The notes beneath the pieces are model-generated. The model was given only the letters and a program-made list of their open reading frames with translations, had not been told where the DNA came from and ran no database searches. From Flavobacterium endophyticum (GTDB lineage: Bacteria > Bacteroidota > Bacteroidia > Flavobacteriales > Flavobacteriaceae), in NCBI RefSeq assembly GCF_003634455.1, contig NZ_RBLC01000001.1, positions 1,816,417 to 1,880,416 on the forward strand: 64,000 nucleotides of DNA. Direction: 5' to 3'. The first letter of the stretch is position 1. Every line of letters starts with the position of its first letter. Below, piece after piece: positions 63,414 through 64,000 of the stretch. The translations under genes were made by a program, and so were the position numbers.

Positions 63414-64000
63414 TGAGCTACAAAGAAAATGGTTATCTGCTTTTAGAGAATTTCTTTACGGAAACGAACCTGTATGCTATTGAAAAAATCCTATATAAAT
63501 TTCACGAAAAGTGGATGGTAGATAATGCCTCAAGTTTTGAAAAAGGAGTTTTAAATAGCCATAGCCTGACTTCAGGAAATTATTTGGATATGGAAGAAAA
63601 AACAGCGCTTTTCCAATTTATTTCTCAACAAAGCATTCAAGAAATCATTGATACAATTTATACCGATACCCCCGTTTTCTTAAATACGCAGCTTTTTTTC
63701 GACCCGAAAGATAATAGCCAGAAAAATTATTGGCATCGCGATATCCAATACACTGGGCTGACAGTGGAAGAGCAAAAACAGGCCATAAAACATCAAGATG
63801 TAGTTCATTTCAGGATTCCGATGAAAGCGGAATTAGGGATCGAATTAATACCAAAAACACATCGCGAATGGGACTTGCCTCACGAATTTGATGTCAGGAA
63901 TTCATTAAATAATTCGAAACCAAGCGATGATTTGGAAAGAGGAAAGACAATCCAGCTAAATCGTGGCGACTTGCTTGTTTTTTCTGCCAATATGATCCAT
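63413..64000 (+). CDS. Phytanoyl-CoA dioxygenase-like (PhyH) protein, partial at window end
   Basis: The frame opens at the ATG that overlaps the preceding stop and runs to the window edge (196 codons, incomplete). The iron-ligand HRD motif (YWHRDIQY), the segment GIELIPKTHREWD, and GDLLVFSANMIH, which should hold the distal His, fit the Fe(II)/2-oxoglutarate dioxygenase family. The substrate is unknown. Cotranscribed with the thioredoxin-fold gene. Confidence 0.85.
   Translation, partial: MSYKENGYLLLENFFTETNLYAIEKILYKFHEKWMVDNASSFEKGVLNSHSLTSGNYLDMEEKTALFQFISQQSIQEIIDTIYTDTPVFLNTQLFFDPKDNSQKNYWHRDIQYTGLTVEEQKQAIKHQDVVHFRIPMKAELGIELIPKTHREWDLPHEFDVRNSLNNSKPSDDLERGKTIQLNRGDLLVFSANMIH

Overview
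This window looks like chromosomal DNA of a flavobacterium (Bacteroidota), most likely Flavobacterium or a close relative. The reasons are: type IX secretion C-terminal sorting domains with the KIYPNPN signature; promoter-like TAnnTTTG (-7) elements instead of sigma70 hexamers; almost no Shine-Dalgarno sequences; AT-rich DNA; the compact 14-gene nuo operon with a short NuoG; a paired umuC/umuD; and outer-membrane, lipoprotein and RND efflux genes of the Bacteroidota type. No phage, insertion sequence or CRISPR array was seen.

Layout. 1-3.2 kb: two tandem, closely related secreted proteins with the same P-domain/sorting-domain ending (the first cut by the window edge, the second a complete reprolysin-type metalloprotease). 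3.2-6.0 kb (minus): a small lipoprotein and the prs-rplY-pth group. 6.2 kb: tRNA-Leu(CAA). 6.3-8.0 kb (minus): umuC then umuD. 8.1-21.4 kb (minus): respiratory complex I, nuoA to nuoN. 21.7 kb: cold-shock protein. 22.1-26.6 kb (minus): an accessory stretch of small secreted or membrane proteins of unknown function around an HTTM-type membrane protein, facing a divergent TPR/AraC regulator (26.8-28.6 kb). 28.6-30.3 kb: aspS. 30.6-31.6 kb: a MORN-type secreted protein and a lipoprotein. 31.7-38.1 kb (minus): TetR regulator, TolC, membrane-fusion protein and RND pump. 38.2-39.6 kb: polyprenyl synthetase and a small unknown protein, followed by a 17-copy 21-bp repeat array. 40.0-42.0 kb (minus): dicarboxylate symporter and a small beta-barrel. 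42.1-46.2 kb: 2-oxoglutarate dehydrogenase E1 and E2. 46.3-49.9 kb: retropepsin-like protease, TatD nuclease, acyltransferase and asparaginase. 49.9 kb: tRNA-Ser(GGA). 50.1-54.5 kb: outer-membrane barrel, PAP2-like membrane protein, sigma-54 and asnS. 54.7-58.5 kb: LytS/LytTR two-component pair and a cation/proton antiporter. 58.7-62.7 kb (minus): DUF5686 protein, frr and pyrH. 62.8-64 kb: thioredoxin-fold protein and the start of a PhyH-type dioxygenase.

Most of the window is ordinary housekeeping: energy metabolism (complex I, oxoglutarate dehydrogenase), translation (aspS, asnS, pth, rplY, frr, tRNAs) and envelope functions. The parts most worth a second look are: the 21-bp array at 39.65-40.01 kb, whose period equals two helical turns; the secreted-protein/HTTM island at 22-26.6 kb, with a 40-bp perfect palindrome and an unlisted 49-codon reading frame in its regulatory gap; a well-placed operator and promoter in front of the tetR efflux operon; and degenerate low-complexity spacers inside several operons.
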